Below are positions 17,363-27,305 of a stretch of 64,000 nucleotides of DNA, one piece after another. The stretch comes from Salicibibacter cibi. Lineage in GTDB: Bacteria > Bacillota > Bacilli > Bacillales > Marinococcaceae. Position 1 is the first letter of the stretch; each line of letters begins with the position of its first letter. The stretch lies in assembly GCF_016495865.1 (NCBI RefSeq), contig NZ_CP054706.1:1550001-1614000 (forward strand). Direction: 5' to 3'. The notes beneath the pieces were generated by a model. It was not told the DNA's origin, did not search any database, and saw nothing but the letters and a program-made list of their open reading frames with translations. The translations under genes were made by a program, and so were the position numbers.

Positions 17363-17380
17363 CAACCTTCTTTTTTATTT

Positions 17381-17405
17381 GTCTGCCTTAATGGCAGACT
17401 TTTTT
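17381..17405 (+). terminator. terminator after yitJ
   Basis: GTCTGCC / GGCAGAC stem with TTAAT loop and six T. Confidence 0.92.
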
Positions 17406-17488
17406 CTTTTGTACGTATAAATTCCGGTTTTTCTCGAAAAATAAAGGCAATGAAAGTAAGTTTAAGTGAAAAGAAGGAGGTAAGGCAA

Positions 17489-18466
17489 ATGGAAGGGAGC
17501 GTTCGCTACTTCCTTGCAACGCTAATCGTGGCAGGTGGCGTTCTGGGATTTGCCACTGACAGGGGTGAAGCCTTTAGTGATCAAATCATCCAGCAAGGTG
17601 CTACCGGAGATGATGTTGTAGAGTTGCAAGCCAGACTTCAATACATCGGTTATTTTGATCAAACCATTGATGGTGTGTTTGGCTGGGGCACGTATTGGGG
17701 AGTTCGTGAATACCAAGAGGCATTTGGAATGGAGGTGGACGGACTCGTCGGTTCGCAAATGAAAAAACGTTTGGAAAAAACAACGGAATATGACGAGCAA
17801 CACGTACAAGAAGCGTTGGAAAATGCGCGTGAATTCACCCATTATGGAAGCACGCCGAACGAGATACAAAAAGGACCGAAAGGAAGCGGCGAAGCAGAAG
17901 AAGAAAAACAGGCTCCCGAAGCTGAAGAAGCGCCGCCGGAAGAAGCGCCTACCGATGAAGAACCACCCGCTCCGGAAGATACGGCAGATGAAGAAGCCCC
18001 TGAACCGGACGCAGAAGAAGGTGCACAACCGGAGACAGGTGATGAGCAGCCTAATGAAGGACAGGACGACCAAGCGAACGTTCAAAAAGCAATGAATGCT
18101 CCGGACGGTTACTCGGACAATGATATACAGATTATGGCAAATGCGGTTCATGGAGAGGCGAGAGGGGAGCCTTACGAAGGAAAAGTAGCTGTTGCGGCCG
18201 TTATTATTAACCGTACCGATGATCCCGAATTTCCGGACACGGCAAATGAAGTTATATTTGAACCGAGAGCTTTTACGGCGGTTGCGGATGGGCAGATTTA
18301 TTTAGAGCCGGAAGAAGAAGCACGCGAGGCTGTTTTGGATGCGATTAATGGCCAGGATCCATCGAACGGAGCCGCTTATTATTACAACCCGGAAACGGCC
18401 ACATCGGAATGGATTTTTAGCCGTGATGTGCACACAGAAATCGGAAAACACGTGTTTGCAGATTAA
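17489..18466 (+). CDS. sleB: spore cortex-lytic enzyme SleB
   Basis: Exported lytic transglycosylase that degrades spore cortex during germination. 325 residues from the ATG at 17489 (GGAGG eight bases upstream): signal peptide to about Ala-29, a peptidoglycan-binding domain (about 32-95; GDDVVELQARLQYIGYF), a long linker, and the SleB hydrolase domain (about 215-325) with the catalytic Glu in VHGEARGEP. The linker (about 135-200) is almost entirely Glu, Asp, Pro and Ala, much more acidic than in B. subtilis, consistent with a high-salt habitat. It forms an operon with ypeB. Confidence 0.95.
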   Translation: MEGSVRYFLATLIVAGGVLGFATDRGEAFSDQIIQQGATGDDVVELQARLQYIGYFDQTIDGVFGWGTYWGVREYQEAFGMEVDGLVGSQMKKRLEKTTEYDEQHVQEALENAREFTHYGSTPNEIQKGPKGSGEAEEEKQAPEAEEAPPEEAPTDEEPPAPEDTADEEAPEPDAEEGAQPETGDEQPNEGQDDQANVQKAMNAPDGYSDNDIQIMANAVHGEARGEPYEGKVAVAAVIINRTDDPEFPDTANEVIFEPRAFTAVADGQIYLEPEEEAREAVLDAINGQDPSNGAAYYYNPETATSEWIFSRDVHTEIGKHVFAD

Positions 18467-18480
18467 TAGGAGGTGATTGG

Positions 18481-19833
18481 ATGTTTCGAGCAATTCTCAT
18501 TGCTGTCTTATCGGTTGCCCTGATTGGGACCGGCGTGTTCGCGTATAACGAACACCAGGAAAAGGAAGCACTGGCGATTAGCCATGAAAACAATTATCAA
18601 AAAGCATTTCACCAACTCGCCTTTCACCTGGATCATATGCAAGACGAGTTAGGAGCGTCCTTGGCAACAAACGGCCTTTCCAACATGACCGGATCGATGG
18701 CCGAGGTGTGGCGAATTTCATCATTGGCACATAGTGATATGGGTGACCTGCCGATGGGTATCGTTCCGATAGACAAAACAGAAGAATATTTGTCCAATGT
18801 TGCTGACTTTACCCATGATGTCGCTATTCGGGATCGGGCCGATGAACCATTATCCGATGACGAATATGAACAACTGGAAACGTTTTATGAACAAGCGGGC
18901 GAACTATCCGGGGATCTGCGCGGCGTACAAGCCAATGTCCTCGCCGATGATATTCGTTGGGCAGATATCGAAGCGGATTTGGTGGCCAACACAGACCCCG
19001 GGGAAGGGACAGCCATCGATGGCATCCAACAAATCGATGAAAAAGCGAAAGGTTTTGGCGAAAATAATTGGAACGACGATACCGGATTTCCTGTCGACGT
19101 AGGAGAACGACTTGCGAATGTGGTGGAGGATAAAGAAAAATTTGATGAAGAAGAAGCCGTTGAATGCGCACGTGAATTTCTAAATACCCCGGATGAGGCG
19201 AATGCAGAGGTCCATGAACAGGGGGAAGGGCTTCCCTATGAAGGATATAAAGTTTATGTTGAAGATCCGGACGGGGAGAGCAATTACGCTGTGGAAATGA
19301 CGGCACGAGGCGGGTTGCCGACGTCGGTGATGCAAGACCGCCCGATTACGGAGACGAATATCAGCTTAAATGAAGCATCCGAAATTGCCGCTGATTTTCT
19401 CGATGAACGAGGATTCGATGATGTAGAGCTTGTAGACAGCAAGCAATATGATTCGATCGGAACCTTTCAATTTGTTCCAACTGTGAATGATGTGCGTTTG
19501 TATCCGGACGCGATCATTATGAAAGTGGCGCTTGACGATGGAGATGTCGTTGGCTATAAAGGAACCGATTACTTGGCGAATCATCGCGAACGCCACGATT
19601 TGGAGCCGGAGCTTGAATTGGAAGAAGCATTAGATGAAATACACGAGAATGTGGAAGTTAGAGAAGAGCATTTGGCAGTGATTGAAAACCAAACCGGCGA
19701 AGAAGTATTAACGTATGAGTTGTATGGAACGATGAACGATGACACGTATCAATTGTTTATCAACGCGAATGACGGGACGGAAGAAGACGTCAAGCGCATG
19801 CAAGGGGCAGAACCTGTCTACGATACATTGTAA
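18481..19833 (+). CDS. ypeB: germination protein YpeB
   Basis: 450-residue partner that stabilises SleB in the spore. An uncleaved N-terminal membrane segment (2-20) is followed by a helical domain (about 30-200) and PepSY-type repeats in the C-terminal half (two about 220-370 and a third about 385-445). AGGAGGTGA precedes the ATG, 14 bases after sleB. The protein is rich in Asp/Glu. Confidence 0.93.
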   Translation: MFRAILIAVLSVALIGTGVFAYNEHQEKEALAISHENNYQKAFHQLAFHLDHMQDELGASLATNGLSNMTGSMAEVWRISSLAHSDMGDLPMGIVPIDKTEEYLSNVADFTHDVAIRDRADEPLSDDEYEQLETFYEQAGELSGDLRGVQANVLADDIRWADIEADLVANTDPGEGTAIDGIQQIDEKAKGFGENNWNDDTGFPVDVGERLANVVEDKEKFDEEEAVECAREFLNTPDEANAEVHEQGEGLPYEGYKVYVEDPDGESNYAVEMTARGGLPTSVMQDRPITETNISLNEASEIAADFLDERGFDDVELVDSKQYDSIGTFQFVPTVNDVRLYPDAIIMKVALDDGDVVGYKGTDYLANHRERHDLEPELELEEALDEIHENVEVREEHLAVIENQTGEEVLTYELYGTMNDDTYQLFINANDGTEEDVKRMQGAEPVYDTL

Positions 19834-19838
19834 AAAGG

Positions 19839-19873
19839 AACCGGCGAATGGTGATGGCTATTCGTCGGTTTTA
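19839..19873 (+). terminator. terminator after ypeB
   Basis: AACCGGCGAAT / ATTCGTCGGTT (one G-U pair) with a ten-base loop and a T-rich end. Confidence 0.8.
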
Positions 19874-20042
19874 TTACAACAACCCCGTTGTTAGTTTCAA
19901 TGTCGGATATAAAATTTAATATTCTTTTTTTTCGGCTAATAATAGCCAATCGTTTGTCTTGTATACGCTTGTATGGTAAGCTTAAAGCAGTGTTCGGGTC
20001 GCCCCGACATAATGATATCAGCTTCTACATACGGGGGACAAT

Positions 20043-20723
20043 ATGCACAAGATAAACATCGCCATTGATGGGCCGGCTGGTTCGGGAAAGAGCACAGTCG
20101 CGAAAGAAGTAGCTGCAAAACTATCGTATCTATACATCGATACAGGGGCGATGTATCGCTCTCTTACTTTTCGTGCATTACAAGCGCAAGTATCCGAAAA
20201 AGACGAACAATCGCTTATCCAATTATTAAAAGAGATGGAGATCACCCTCAAGCAACAACGTGATGGCGAAGTGCAGGTGCTTGTGAACGGAAAGCGGCTC
20301 GGAGAGGAAATTCGCACACAAACGGTTACAGCGAAAGTCTCTGAAGTTTCTGCCCATCGAAAAATTCGAGAAGAAATGGTGGCCAGGCAGCAACAGTTAG
20401 CGAAACAGAAAGGGGTCGTCCTCGATGGGAGGGATATCGGTACTTACGTACTTCCCGGTGCCGAATTGAAAATATACATGGATGCATCAGTGGAAGAAAG
20501 AGCGAAACGAAGGCATTTGGAGAATATAGAGAAGCAGCGCCCTTCGGATATCACCACAACGAAAGAAGCGCTTAAACGGCGTGACGAGCTTGACCGGGAG
20601 CGGCCGATCGCTCCTTTGCAGCAGGCGGAGGATGCGATGCTCATCGATACGACAAACGCAACGATCGAAGAAGCGGTCGAACGCATTTGTCTCATCGCCC
20701 GAGAGAAGGAGAATGAAGGTTGA
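20043..20723 (+). CDS. cmk: cytidylate kinase
   Basis: Phosphorylates CMP and dCMP. 226 residues: P-loop GPAGSGKST at 10-18, DTGAMYR (acceptor site) near 34, LDGRDIGT near 128, and a LID with RRHLE. The ATG follows GGGGGA. Its stop overlaps the start of the plsC-like gene (TGATG). Confidence 0.94.
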   Translation: MHKINIAIDGPAGSGKSTVAKEVAAKLSYLYIDTGAMYRSLTFRALQAQVSEKDEQSLIQLLKEMEITLKQQRDGEVQVLVNGKRLGEEIRTQTVTAKVSEVSAHRKIREEMVARQQQLAKQKGVVLDGRDIGTYVLPGAELKIYMDASVEERAKRRHLENIEKQRPSDITTTKEALKRRDELDRERPIAPLQQAEDAMLIDTTNATIEEAVERICLIAREKENEG

Positions 20724-21318
20724 TGTTATACAGGATCGGTAAGCTGCTTAGCCGTGTCGTTCTATCCTTGGTTTTTTTCGCCAAAATTGAGGGAAAAGAA
20801 AATATACCCGCAGAAGGACCCGTCATTATTTGCAGCAATCATAAGAGCAACTTTGACCCTCCGTTGCTCGGATCTTACATCAAACGCCCTCTCCGATTCA
20901 TGGCGAAAGAAGAAATGTTCGCCTCAAAAAGGTCCGCGTTTTTATTTACAAAGTTGGGAGCCTTTCCGGTGAAAAGGGGGGGAGCGATCGCGGAGCCCTG
21001 CGGAAAGGAATAAACGTTCTCGGGAACGGGGAAATGATGCTGCTTTTCCCGGAAGGGAACCGTACTAAGACGGGTGAAATGAAAGAAGAAGGGCTTGCCG
21101 GCGCCGGCTTTTTTGCATTGAAAAGTGAAGCAATTGTCATCCCTGCGTATGTACGGGGGACTTACAAGCCTTTTCGCAGAATGTGGCTTCGTTATGGGCA
21201 GCCGGTTCCACTCGAGGATTTACGAAATGAAAAAGCATCATCCCGGAAAGTAACCGAACAAATTATGACCCACATCCGGATGCTGAGGGATGAAATGGAA
21301 GGGTTGCAAAAACGTTAA
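20723..21318 (+). pseudogene. plsC: 1-acyl-sn-glycerol-3-phosphate acyltransferase, frameshifted at a G7 tract
   Basis: Two consecutive reading frames together form one PlsC acyltransferase. The first (20723-21013) carries the catalytic block NHKSNFDPP; the second (from about 20980 to 21318) carries FPEGNRTKTG, the substrate-binding block. The break is at AAAAGGGGGGG (G tract 20976-20982). With one more G the frame would continue as VKRGGSDRGALRKGINVLG, matching the family. Without it the first product stops after 96 residues and lacks half of the active site. The explanation is one of: a lost gene, a sequencing error, or slippage/phase variation at the homopolymer. The gene overlaps the cmk stop codon. 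Confidence 0.88.
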
Positions 21319-21352
21319 CATCATTCTTTCATTTTTACTGAAAGGGTTTTGT

Positions 21353-21444
21353 ATAAGAAAACTTGGGTTATCGCCAAGCTTATAGGCGAAAGCCTTCGTT
21401 GCACTTAGGTAGGTAAGAAAGTTGATCTATACTTCTTACCTGCA
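21353..21444 (-). repeat. family 1 two-hairpin repeat, copy 4
   Basis: Inverted copy between plsC and ypfD with both hairpins; hairpin 2 is slightly degenerate (GGTTATCGCCAAGC / GGCGAAAGCC). Confidence 0.82.
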
Positions 21445-21488
21445 AAAAAGAGTTTTGTTCCCGACAAGGGTAAGGAGGCAAATCGGCA

Positions 21489-22643
21489 ATGGACGAAGAA
21501 ATGAACAACGAAATGGCTAATGTGAAAGAGTTCAACGTGGACGATATCGTTAGCGGAAATGTAACGAAAGTGGAAGAAAAACAAGCGTTTGTAGACGCTG
21601 GATACAAAGTAGACGGCATCATACCGATTAGTGAAATTTCCAGCTTGCACGTGGAAAAAGTATCGGACGTTTTAAACGAAGGCGACGAAGTGGAGCTGAA
21701 AGTCATTAAATTGGAAGATGACGAGCTTGTCCTCTCTCTTCGCGGGGCACGTGCCGACAAAGCGTGGGCATCTTTGCAAGAGGCATTTGAACAAGAAGAC
21801 TTGATCGAAGCAGAGGTAGCGGAGATCGTCAAAGGGGGCCTTGTCGTTGATGTAGGTGTCCGCGGTTTCATTCCCGCATCGCTCGTTGAGCAGCATTTCG
21901 TCGAGGATTTCTCCGAATATAAAGGGAAACAGTTGGAACTTAAAATTATTGAAATTGATCCGGAAGATAACAAACTGATCCTTTCGAGAAGAGCGGTGCT
22001 TGACGAAGAAGAAGGTCACCGGAAAAAAGAAGTGCTTGATAATCTCGAAATCGGCGCAGAAGTGACAGGGAAAGTTCAACGGTTGACTTCTTTCGGTGCA
22101 TTCGTCGATGTCGGCGGGGTTGACGGATTGGTTCATATCTCGCAAATGGCCCATCACCGCGTAGAATCTCCGGGAGAGATCGTAAAGGAAGGCGAAGAAG
22201 TTCAAGTTAAGATTTTGGGCGTTGACCCGGAGAGAGAACGTGTATCTTTGTCGATTAAAGAAACGCTTCCCGGGCCTTGGACACTTATTGAAGGTCAGTT
22301 TCAACCGGGAGATGTTATTGACGGCCAAGTAAAAAGGCTTGTCTCTTTCGGGGCTTTTGTAGAAGTTGCTCCGGGAGTGGAAGGGCTTGTCCATATTTCT
22401 CAGATCGCCAACCGTCATATCGGAACACCTGGCGAAGTGCTTGAAGAAGGACAAGCGGTTCAAGTGAAAATACTTGATATTAACCCATCGGATCAAAGAA
22501 TTTCGCTCAGTATTCGCGAGCTGGAAGAAGAAGGGACTACTGAAAGCAAAGTTCAACGGGAATTTGAAGAGCCGGAGGAAGACCATACTGGTTTTTCATT
22601 TGGAGACATGATTGGTGACCAACTCGATAAATATCGTAAATAA
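21489..22643 (+). CDS. ypfD: S1-domain RNA-binding protein (ribosomal protein S1 homologue, YpfD)
   Basis: 384 residues with four S1 repeats, at about 15-85, 103-170, 188-260 and 273-345; each begins with a GNV/GxV strand and contains GFIP, GLVHISQ or GLVHISQI motifs. Low-GC Gram-positives have this shorter protein instead of the six-domain S1 of E. coli. GGAGG lies upstream of the ATG. A family 1 repeat lies between it and plsC, and a strong terminator follows. Confidence 0.92.
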   Translation: MDEEMNNEMANVKEFNVDDIVSGNVTKVEEKQAFVDAGYKVDGIIPISEISSLHVEKVSDVLNEGDEVELKVIKLEDDELVLSLRGARADKAWASLQEAFEQEDLIEAEVAEIVKGGLVVDVGVRGFIPASLVEQHFVEDFSEYKGKQLELKIIEIDPEDNKLILSRRAVLDEEEGHRKKEVLDNLEIGAEVTGKVQRLTSFGAFVDVGGVDGLVHISQMAHHRVESPGEIVKEGEEVQVKILGVDPERERVSLSIKETLPGPWTLIEGQFQPGDVIDGQVKRLVSFGAFVEVAPGVEGLVHISQIANRHIGTPGEVLEEGQAVQVKILDINPSDQRISLSIRELEEEGTTESKVQREFEEPEEDHTGFSFGDMIGDQLDKYRK

Positions 22644-22676
22644 CAATTGTTTTAGGACACAAAAGTGAAGCGAAAG

Positions 22677-22710
22677 CAATCGGCGAATCGTTGGATTCGC
22701 CGATTGTTTT
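22677..22710 (+). terminator. terminator after ypfD
   Basis: Perfect 13-bp stem CAATCGGCGAATC / GATTCGCCGATTG, loop GTTG, then TTTT. Confidence 0.92.
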
Positions 22711-22714
22711 CCGC

Positions 22715-22800
22715 TTGGAAAATAAGACACTTTCATATCTGCATAAGTTGGGTGAAGCCTTCCTCAATAAAAGCTTGGCGAAAATCCAAATTTATCTAAC
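22715..22800 (+). repeat. family 1 two-hairpin repeat, copy 5 (degenerate)
   Basis: The spacer GCATAAGTTGGGTGAAG and the hairpin-2 right side AAAGCTTGGCGAAAA and TTATCTAAC are recognisable; hairpin 1 has lost its left arm. Confidence 0.7.
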
Positions 22801-22878
22801 GTCTTTAAGTTGGCAGCCCCCTGTCTATGAATCTTTGTTCCTGTCCATAATGGAGGATGTCCGGACAGGAGGATTCAT

Positions 22879-23481
22879 ATGGAGTATGTGTTATTTTTTT
22901 GGTTCGCTTGGATGCTTTGGATTGTTGCCATGTTTTTTATGCAAAGGACTAAGGGACAGACCTTTCTTTCCGCTGCTATTTTGCTGGCGATCATCCATGT
23001 GCCAATAACATTATCGCTCGGCGTTGTGGAATTATCGGCAGCGTATGGGATTGTTATCACGCTTGCATGTGTATGGACCGGAGTTTTACCGGTTGCTCAT
23101 AAATGGAAAGTCATTGTACTTGCCGCTGCACTCATGCTTTTATATGCAAGTTTTCAGCTCATGGTTTGGTATAATCCGGTTATTTTTCTGCTTGGTGAAA
23201 CATGGATACCCGCTGTTGTGCTTTCCTTTGTAACGGTATTTTTTCATGGACATTCGGAAAGTCGGTATCCGTTGGTTCTGTTGGCATTTGCTTTCGGTGA
23301 ACTGATTGCTGCCGTTACCGTTATGCCGTTAACGGGAAACCTATACTTGGCAGATGCGTTTTTTTATAATACATTGGCCACCGTACTTGTCTTCCTGGTG
23401 TGTTGGCATTGGTTAGAGCAATTAACATGGAGACTGATTGGTATGAGCAATGCCAAACGATCAAGTAGCCTGCCGTTATAG
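22879..23481 (+). CDS. yphA: YphA-like integral membrane protein
   Basis: 200 residues, almost entirely hydrophobic, with about six membrane segments and a short basic C-terminal end. Identified mainly by position between ypfD and der and by length (B. subtilis YphA about 199). Ribosome site AGGAGG precedes the ATG. The function of the family is unknown. Confidence 0.7.
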   Translation: MEYVLFFWFAWMLWIVAMFFMQRTKGQTFLSAAILLAIIHVPITLSLGVVELSAAYGIVITLACVWTGVLPVAHKWKVIVLAAALMLLYASFQLMVWYNPVIFLLGETWIPAVVLSFVTVFFHGHSESRYPLVLLAFAFGELIAAVTVMPLTGNLYLADAFFYNTLATVLVFLVCWHWLEQLTWRLIGMSNAKRSSSLPL

Positions 23482-23552
23482 ATGAGATGTGGCTGAATGG
23501 GAGAGAAGACGCGTGCAGCGCGTACAGATTGAGAACGAGGAGGAAGGCAAAA

Positions 23553-24869
23553 ATGTCAAAACCGACCGTTGCGATCGTGGGTCGCCCAAATGTGGGAAAA
23601 TCTACGATTTTCAACCGTATTGTCGGCGAGCGGATCGCTATTGTTGAAGACATACCGGGGGTCACCCGTGATCGTATATATGGAGAAGGAGAGTGGCTCA
23701 ACCGCATGTTTCATTTAATCGATACAGGCGGGATTACGTTTGATGAGGAGCCATTATTGGAACAAATGCGCCAACAGGCTGAAATTGCAATAGAAGAAGC
23801 GGACATTATCCTTCTGCTCGTGAACGGGCGTGACGGGGTGACAGCTGCCGATGAAGATGTTTCGAATCTATTGTACCGTTCGAACAAACCGGTAGTGATC
23901 GGTGTAAATAAGGTAGATAACCTCGAGATGCAGCCGCAAATTTATGATTTTTATCAATTGGGGCTTGGGGAACCTTTTCCAATATCCGGTGCACATGGTC
24001 GCGGAATCGGTGATATGTTGGATGAAGTTTTCAGCTATTTTCCCGCGAAAGATGACGGTGACCTTGAGCCTGACACCATCCATTTTGCCGTGATTGGCCG
24101 CCCGAACGTCGGAAAATCTTCTTTGGTGAACGCGATTCTCGGCGAAGAACGGGTGATTGTAAGTGAGGATGCAGGCACAACAAGGGATGCGGTTGATACC
24201 GGTTTTACGAAGGATGAGCAAAAATATCGCATTGTCGATACGGCCGGAATGAGAAAACGGGGAAAAGTATACGAAAAGACGGAAAAATACAGCGTGTTAC
24301 GGGCGCAAAGAGCGTTGGAACGCGCGAATGTCGTTCTCGTTGTTATTGACGGCGAGGAAGGCATCATTGAACAAGATAAAAAAATTGCAGGCTATGCCCA
24401 TGAGTCGGGCCGGGGTGTCATTATTGTCGTAAATAAATGGGACGCGATTTCGAAAGACGAGCGCACAATGGACGCATTTACAGATCAGATTCGCAAAGGA
24501 TTCGCTTTTCTTTCCTATGCGCCGATTGCCTTCGTATCGGCCAAAACGAATCAACGCGTTCAAAAAATTCTCCCTGTCGTCCAGCGCATTTCGGAAAACC
24601 ATCAAATGCATGTGCCGACCCATGTAGTTAATGATGTCATTCTTGACGCGGTTTCCATGAACCCGACACCAACCTCCGGGACGAAACGATTGCGCATTAA
24701 TTATGCTACCCAAGTGGCCGTTGGTCCGCCCACATTTGTCGTATTTGTTAATGATCCGGAGTTGCTTCATTTTTCTTATCGGCGTTTTTTGGAAAACAGT
24801 TTGCGAGAAGCTTTCGCATTTGAAGGGACACCTATAAAAGTGATTGCCCGTAAAAAAAATGACCCATAG
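23553..24869 (+). CDS. der: ribosome-assembly GTPase Der (EngA)
   Basis: Needed for 50S assembly. 438 residues with two GTPase domains: GRPNVGKST at 10-18 with DTGG, NKVD; and GRPNVGKSS near 183 with DTAG, NKWD; and a C-terminal KH-like domain. The start is the ATG at 23553 with GAGGAGG upstream; the 22-residue extension of the frame is rejected. Confidence 0.96.
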   Translation: MSKPTVAIVGRPNVGKSTIFNRIVGERIAIVEDIPGVTRDRIYGEGEWLNRMFHLIDTGGITFDEEPLLEQMRQQAEIAIEEADIILLLVNGRDGVTAADEDVSNLLYRSNKPVVIGVNKVDNLEMQPQIYDFYQLGLGEPFPISGAHGRGIGDMLDEVFSYFPAKDDGDLEPDTIHFAVIGRPNVGKSSLVNAILGEERVIVSEDAGTTRDAVDTGFTKDEQKYRIVDTAGMRKRGKVYEKTEKYSVLRAQRALERANVVLVVIDGEEGIIEQDKKIAGYAHESGRGVIIVVNKWDAISKDERTMDAFTDQIRKGFAFLSYAPIAFVSAKTNQRVQKILPVVQRISENHQMHVPTHVVNDVILDAVSMNPTPTSGTKRLRINYATQVAVGPPTFVVFVNDPELLHFSYRRFLENSLREAFAFEGTPIKVIARKKNDP

Positions 24870-24892
24870 TTTTTAAAGCTGTTTCCATTATT

Positions 24893-24988
24893 TGGCAGGT
24901 AATAAAATATAAATCAACTTTCTTACCTGCATAAGTGCAATGAAGGCTATTCGCCAAGCTTTTATGGCGAAAAGCCAAGTTTTCTAAC
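24893..24988 (+). repeat. family 1 two-hairpin repeat, copy 6 (hairpin-2 loop flipped)
   Basis: Hairpin 1 is GGCAGGTAATAAAATA...CTTTCTTACCTGC. The loop of hairpin 2 reads AAGCTTTTAT, whereas other copies in this direction read ATAAAAGCTT, with the arms unchanged. The copy ends in AAGTTTTCTAAC. Confidence 0.88.
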
Positions 24989-25015
24989 ACGGAGAGGGGA
25001 GGGGGAGCCTTAGCG

Positions 25016-25651
25016 ATGGATGTACTTATCGCCGGTGTGATGGCTTATTTGTTGGGATCGTTGAGTGTCAGCTATATCATTACGCAAAAAGTTAAGAAAG
25101 TCGATATCCGCCAATATGGGAGCGGAAATGCGGGAGCGACGAATACGTTAAGGGTGCTTGGAAAAGGTCCTGCAATTTTGGTGCTCGCACTAGACTGTTT
25201 GAAAGGTGTGATCGCCGTTTGGTTCGGTTTCTGGGCTGAAAGCTTATTTAGGGGGACGGGCCTTTCCCTTTTCGAAGGATATGAAGGGTGGGCTCCGGCA
25301 ATTAGCGGACTGTTGGCTATATTCGGTCATAATTGGCCGATCTATCACCGTTTTCGCGGCGGGAAAGGGGTGGCCACAACCATTGGTGTAATCGCGGCAT
25401 TGATTTTTTTTCCGGCCATCTATGTAGGAATTGTCGCGATTTTGGCAGTAGTGATTACGCGCTATGTATCACTCGGCTCCATCATTTTTGCGTTTGCTAC
25501 CCCGTTCCTCCTTTTCGTTACGATGAATTATTATGGACATCCGTGGCCTTATTTTTACCTTACTTGTGTCGTAGGTGCAATGTCTTTGTGGCGGCACAGA
25601 ACGAATATCCAACGGTTGGTCAATGGAGATGAAAGTAAACTTGGACAATAA
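25016..25651 (+). CDS. plsY: glycerol-3-phosphate acyltransferase PlsY
   Basis: Membrane enzyme that transfers acyl from acyl-phosphate to glycerol-3-phosphate, the first step of phospholipid synthesis. 211 residues with about five membrane segments and the three motifs GSGNAGATNTLR, HNWPIYHRFRGGKG and a later KHR-like RHRTNIQRL. It is directly followed (29 bases) by gpsA, which supplies glycerol-3-phosphate: a functional pair. Confidence 0.94.
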   Translation: MDVLIAGVMAYLLGSLSVSYIITQKVKKVDIRQYGSGNAGATNTLRVLGKGPAILVLALDCLKGVIAVWFGFWAESLFRGTGLSLFEGYEGWAPAISGLLAIFGHNWPIYHRFRGGKGVATTIGVIAALIFFPAIYVGIVAILAVVITRYVSLGSIIFAFATPFLLFVTMNYYGHPWPYFYLTCVVGAMSLWRHRTNIQRLVNGDESKLGQ

Positions 25652-25680
25652 GGCGTAATTCAACCAACGGGGGGCTATGT

Positions 25681-26694
25681 ATGGGAGCAAAAAAAGTGGC
25701 TGTTTTGGGAGCAGGAAGTTGGGGAACCGCCCTCGCGATTGTGCTCGCTGATAACGGACACGACGTTACGATTTGGGCGCGTCGTTATTCCCAGGCGAAA
25801 GAAATGAATGAGCACAAAACGAACGAACAATATTTGAGCGACGTCACTCTTCCGGAGAATATAACGGTGACGACGGATGTGAAAGAGGCGGTTAAGGAGC
25901 GCGATGCGGTTATCATCAGTGTTCCTACCTCAGGCATTCGCGAGATGACACGCCAATTGCTGGAAGCTAATCGAAAAATCCCACTTGTCGTTCACGCTAC
26001 AAAAGGGATCGAACCGGATACGCTTTTGCGGGTGTCGGAAATGATGGAGGAGGAGGGCATACACAAATTGAGTTCCAATTTGGCCGTGTTGTCCGGACCG
26101 AGTCATGCCGAGGAAGTGGCCAGGCGGCAACCGACGACGGTCACCGTTTCATCACAAGTGATGAATGCTGCCAAGATGAGCCAAGATTTGTTTATGAATA
26201 CCCAGTTTCGTGTATACACGAGTCAAGATATGGTTGGGGTAGAATTAGGCGGAGCGTTAAAAAATGTGATGGCCCTCGGGGTCGGACTTGCGGAAGGCTT
26301 GGGGTATGGAGATAACGCCAAGGCGGCAATCATGACGAGAGGAATCGCCGAAATGACACGCCTTGGAACAAAACTCGGGGCCGATCCGTTAACATTTGCA
26401 GGCTTATCGGGACTTGGAGATTTGATCGTCACTTGCACAAGCAAATATAGCCGAAATTGGCGCGCCGGATATCGGTTGGGCCGGGGGGTCTCACTCGATC
26501 AAGTGCTTGAGGAGATGGGAATGGTCGTGGAGGGGGTGAAAACGACACAAGCCGTCTCGCAATTGGCAAAAAAGGAAGGTGTCGAAGTCCCTATCACAAC
26601 TGCGATTTATGATTGTCTATTTAACGGCCAATCGCCGGTCCGAGCCGGACAATTACTAATGGACAGAGACCCTAAAAAAGAAACGGAACATTAA
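25681..26694 (+). CDS. gpsA: NAD(P)-dependent glycerol-3-phosphate dehydrogenase
   Basis: Reduces dihydroxyacetone phosphate to glycerol-3-phosphate for lipid synthesis. 337 residues; NAD motif GAGSWGTALA at 9-18, LSGPSHAEEVA, the catalytic Lys in GALKNVMA, and GLSGLGDLIVTC. Same order as in Bacillus, with plsY placed before it. Confidence 0.96.
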   Translation: MGAKKVAVLGAGSWGTALAIVLADNGHDVTIWARRYSQAKEMNEHKTNEQYLSDVTLPENITVTTDVKEAVKERDAVIISVPTSGIREMTRQLLEANRKIPLVVHATKGIEPDTLLRVSEMMEEEGIHKLSSNLAVLSGPSHAEEVARRQPTTVTVSSQVMNAAKMSQDLFMNTQFRVYTSQDMVGVELGGALKNVMALGVGLAEGLGYGDNAKAAIMTRGIAEMTRLGTKLGADPLTFAGLSGLGDLIVTCTSKYSRNWRAGYRLGRGVSLDQVLEEMGMVVEGVKTTQAVSQLAKKEGVEVPITTAIYDCLFNGQSPVRAGQLLMDRDPKKETEH

Positions 26695-26804
26695 CGAAAT
26701 GCCCATTTCCCACCTCTCACCTCCCACTTCCAGAAACGCTCACACCTTTTTCATATCTTCATATAATGGGGATGAGTTATTAATATGGAAAGGGATGAGC
26801 GGAT

Positions 26805-27062
26805 ATGAGTCGTCATGATTCAATCTTTGATCATATTCAAAACAAAACAAATGTAGATCAAGGAGATTTGCAAAATTTGGCAAGCGCGGCCCAAGGCGCG
26901 AACTTTAAAGATGAGGAAACGGTTCGACAACTCATCCATGATGTGGCGCAAATGGCGGGTGTCCGAGTGTCAAAAGACAAAGAAGAATACTTGGTGCATG
27001 CGATTACCAACAACCAGGTTCCCCTAGATTTTGCATCATTAAGCGAACTATTTCGGGATTAG
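26805..27062 (+). CDS. stage VI sporulation protein F-like (SpoVIF/YjcC family)
   Basis: 85-residue soluble protein with the SpoVIF pattern: DSIFDHIQNKTNV, NFKDEETVRQLIHDVA, then VSKDKEEYLVHAI and a final NNQVPLDF. Family members control late spore-coat gene expression. Here the gene sits between gpsA and yphE. A CATATAAT-like -10 sequence at about 26760 may be a sporulation promoter; I cannot assign the sigma factor. Confidence 0.75.
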   Translation: MSRHDSIFDHIQNKTNVDQGDLQNLASAAQGANFKDEETVRQLIHDVAQMAGVRVSKDKEEYLVHAITNNQVPLDFASLSELFRD

Positions 27063-27068
27063 TCCTTT

Positions 27069-27094
27069 TTGGGCGAAAAGCCAAGTTTTCTAAC
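27069..27094 (+). repeat. family 1 repeat remnant
   Basis: Only the right end is present: GGGCGAAAAGCCAAGTTTTC followed by TAAC. Confidence 0.7.
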
Positions 27095-27193
27095 TGGGCG
27101 TTCGTCAAGCGCGTTCCGGGGATGTTACGCATAGGATATCAAGAACCATATCCTCAAAGGGTTCCACCTTTTTTGGAAGAAAGGTTTAGTTAG

Positions 27194-27217
27194 CCGGAGA
27201 TCTTCGTCTCCGGTTTC
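27194..27217 (+). terminator. hairpin after the spoVIF-like gene
   Basis: CCGGAGA / TCTCCGG with a six-base loop and TTTCTGT; a weak terminator. Confidence 0.55.
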
Positions 27218-27305
27218 TGTCATTTGGACAACCCTGTTTCCGTTTTGTCACTCATGCCTATGCGCAATCCATTCATGAAGCCCGAAATTGGAGAAGTGCG
27301 CTCTG

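Noticed and set aside
21672..22586. 304-residue open frame on the minus strand within ypfD
   Set aside because: It mirrors the codon pattern of a well-identified S1-domain gene on the plus strand and has no ribosome site or recognisable domain.
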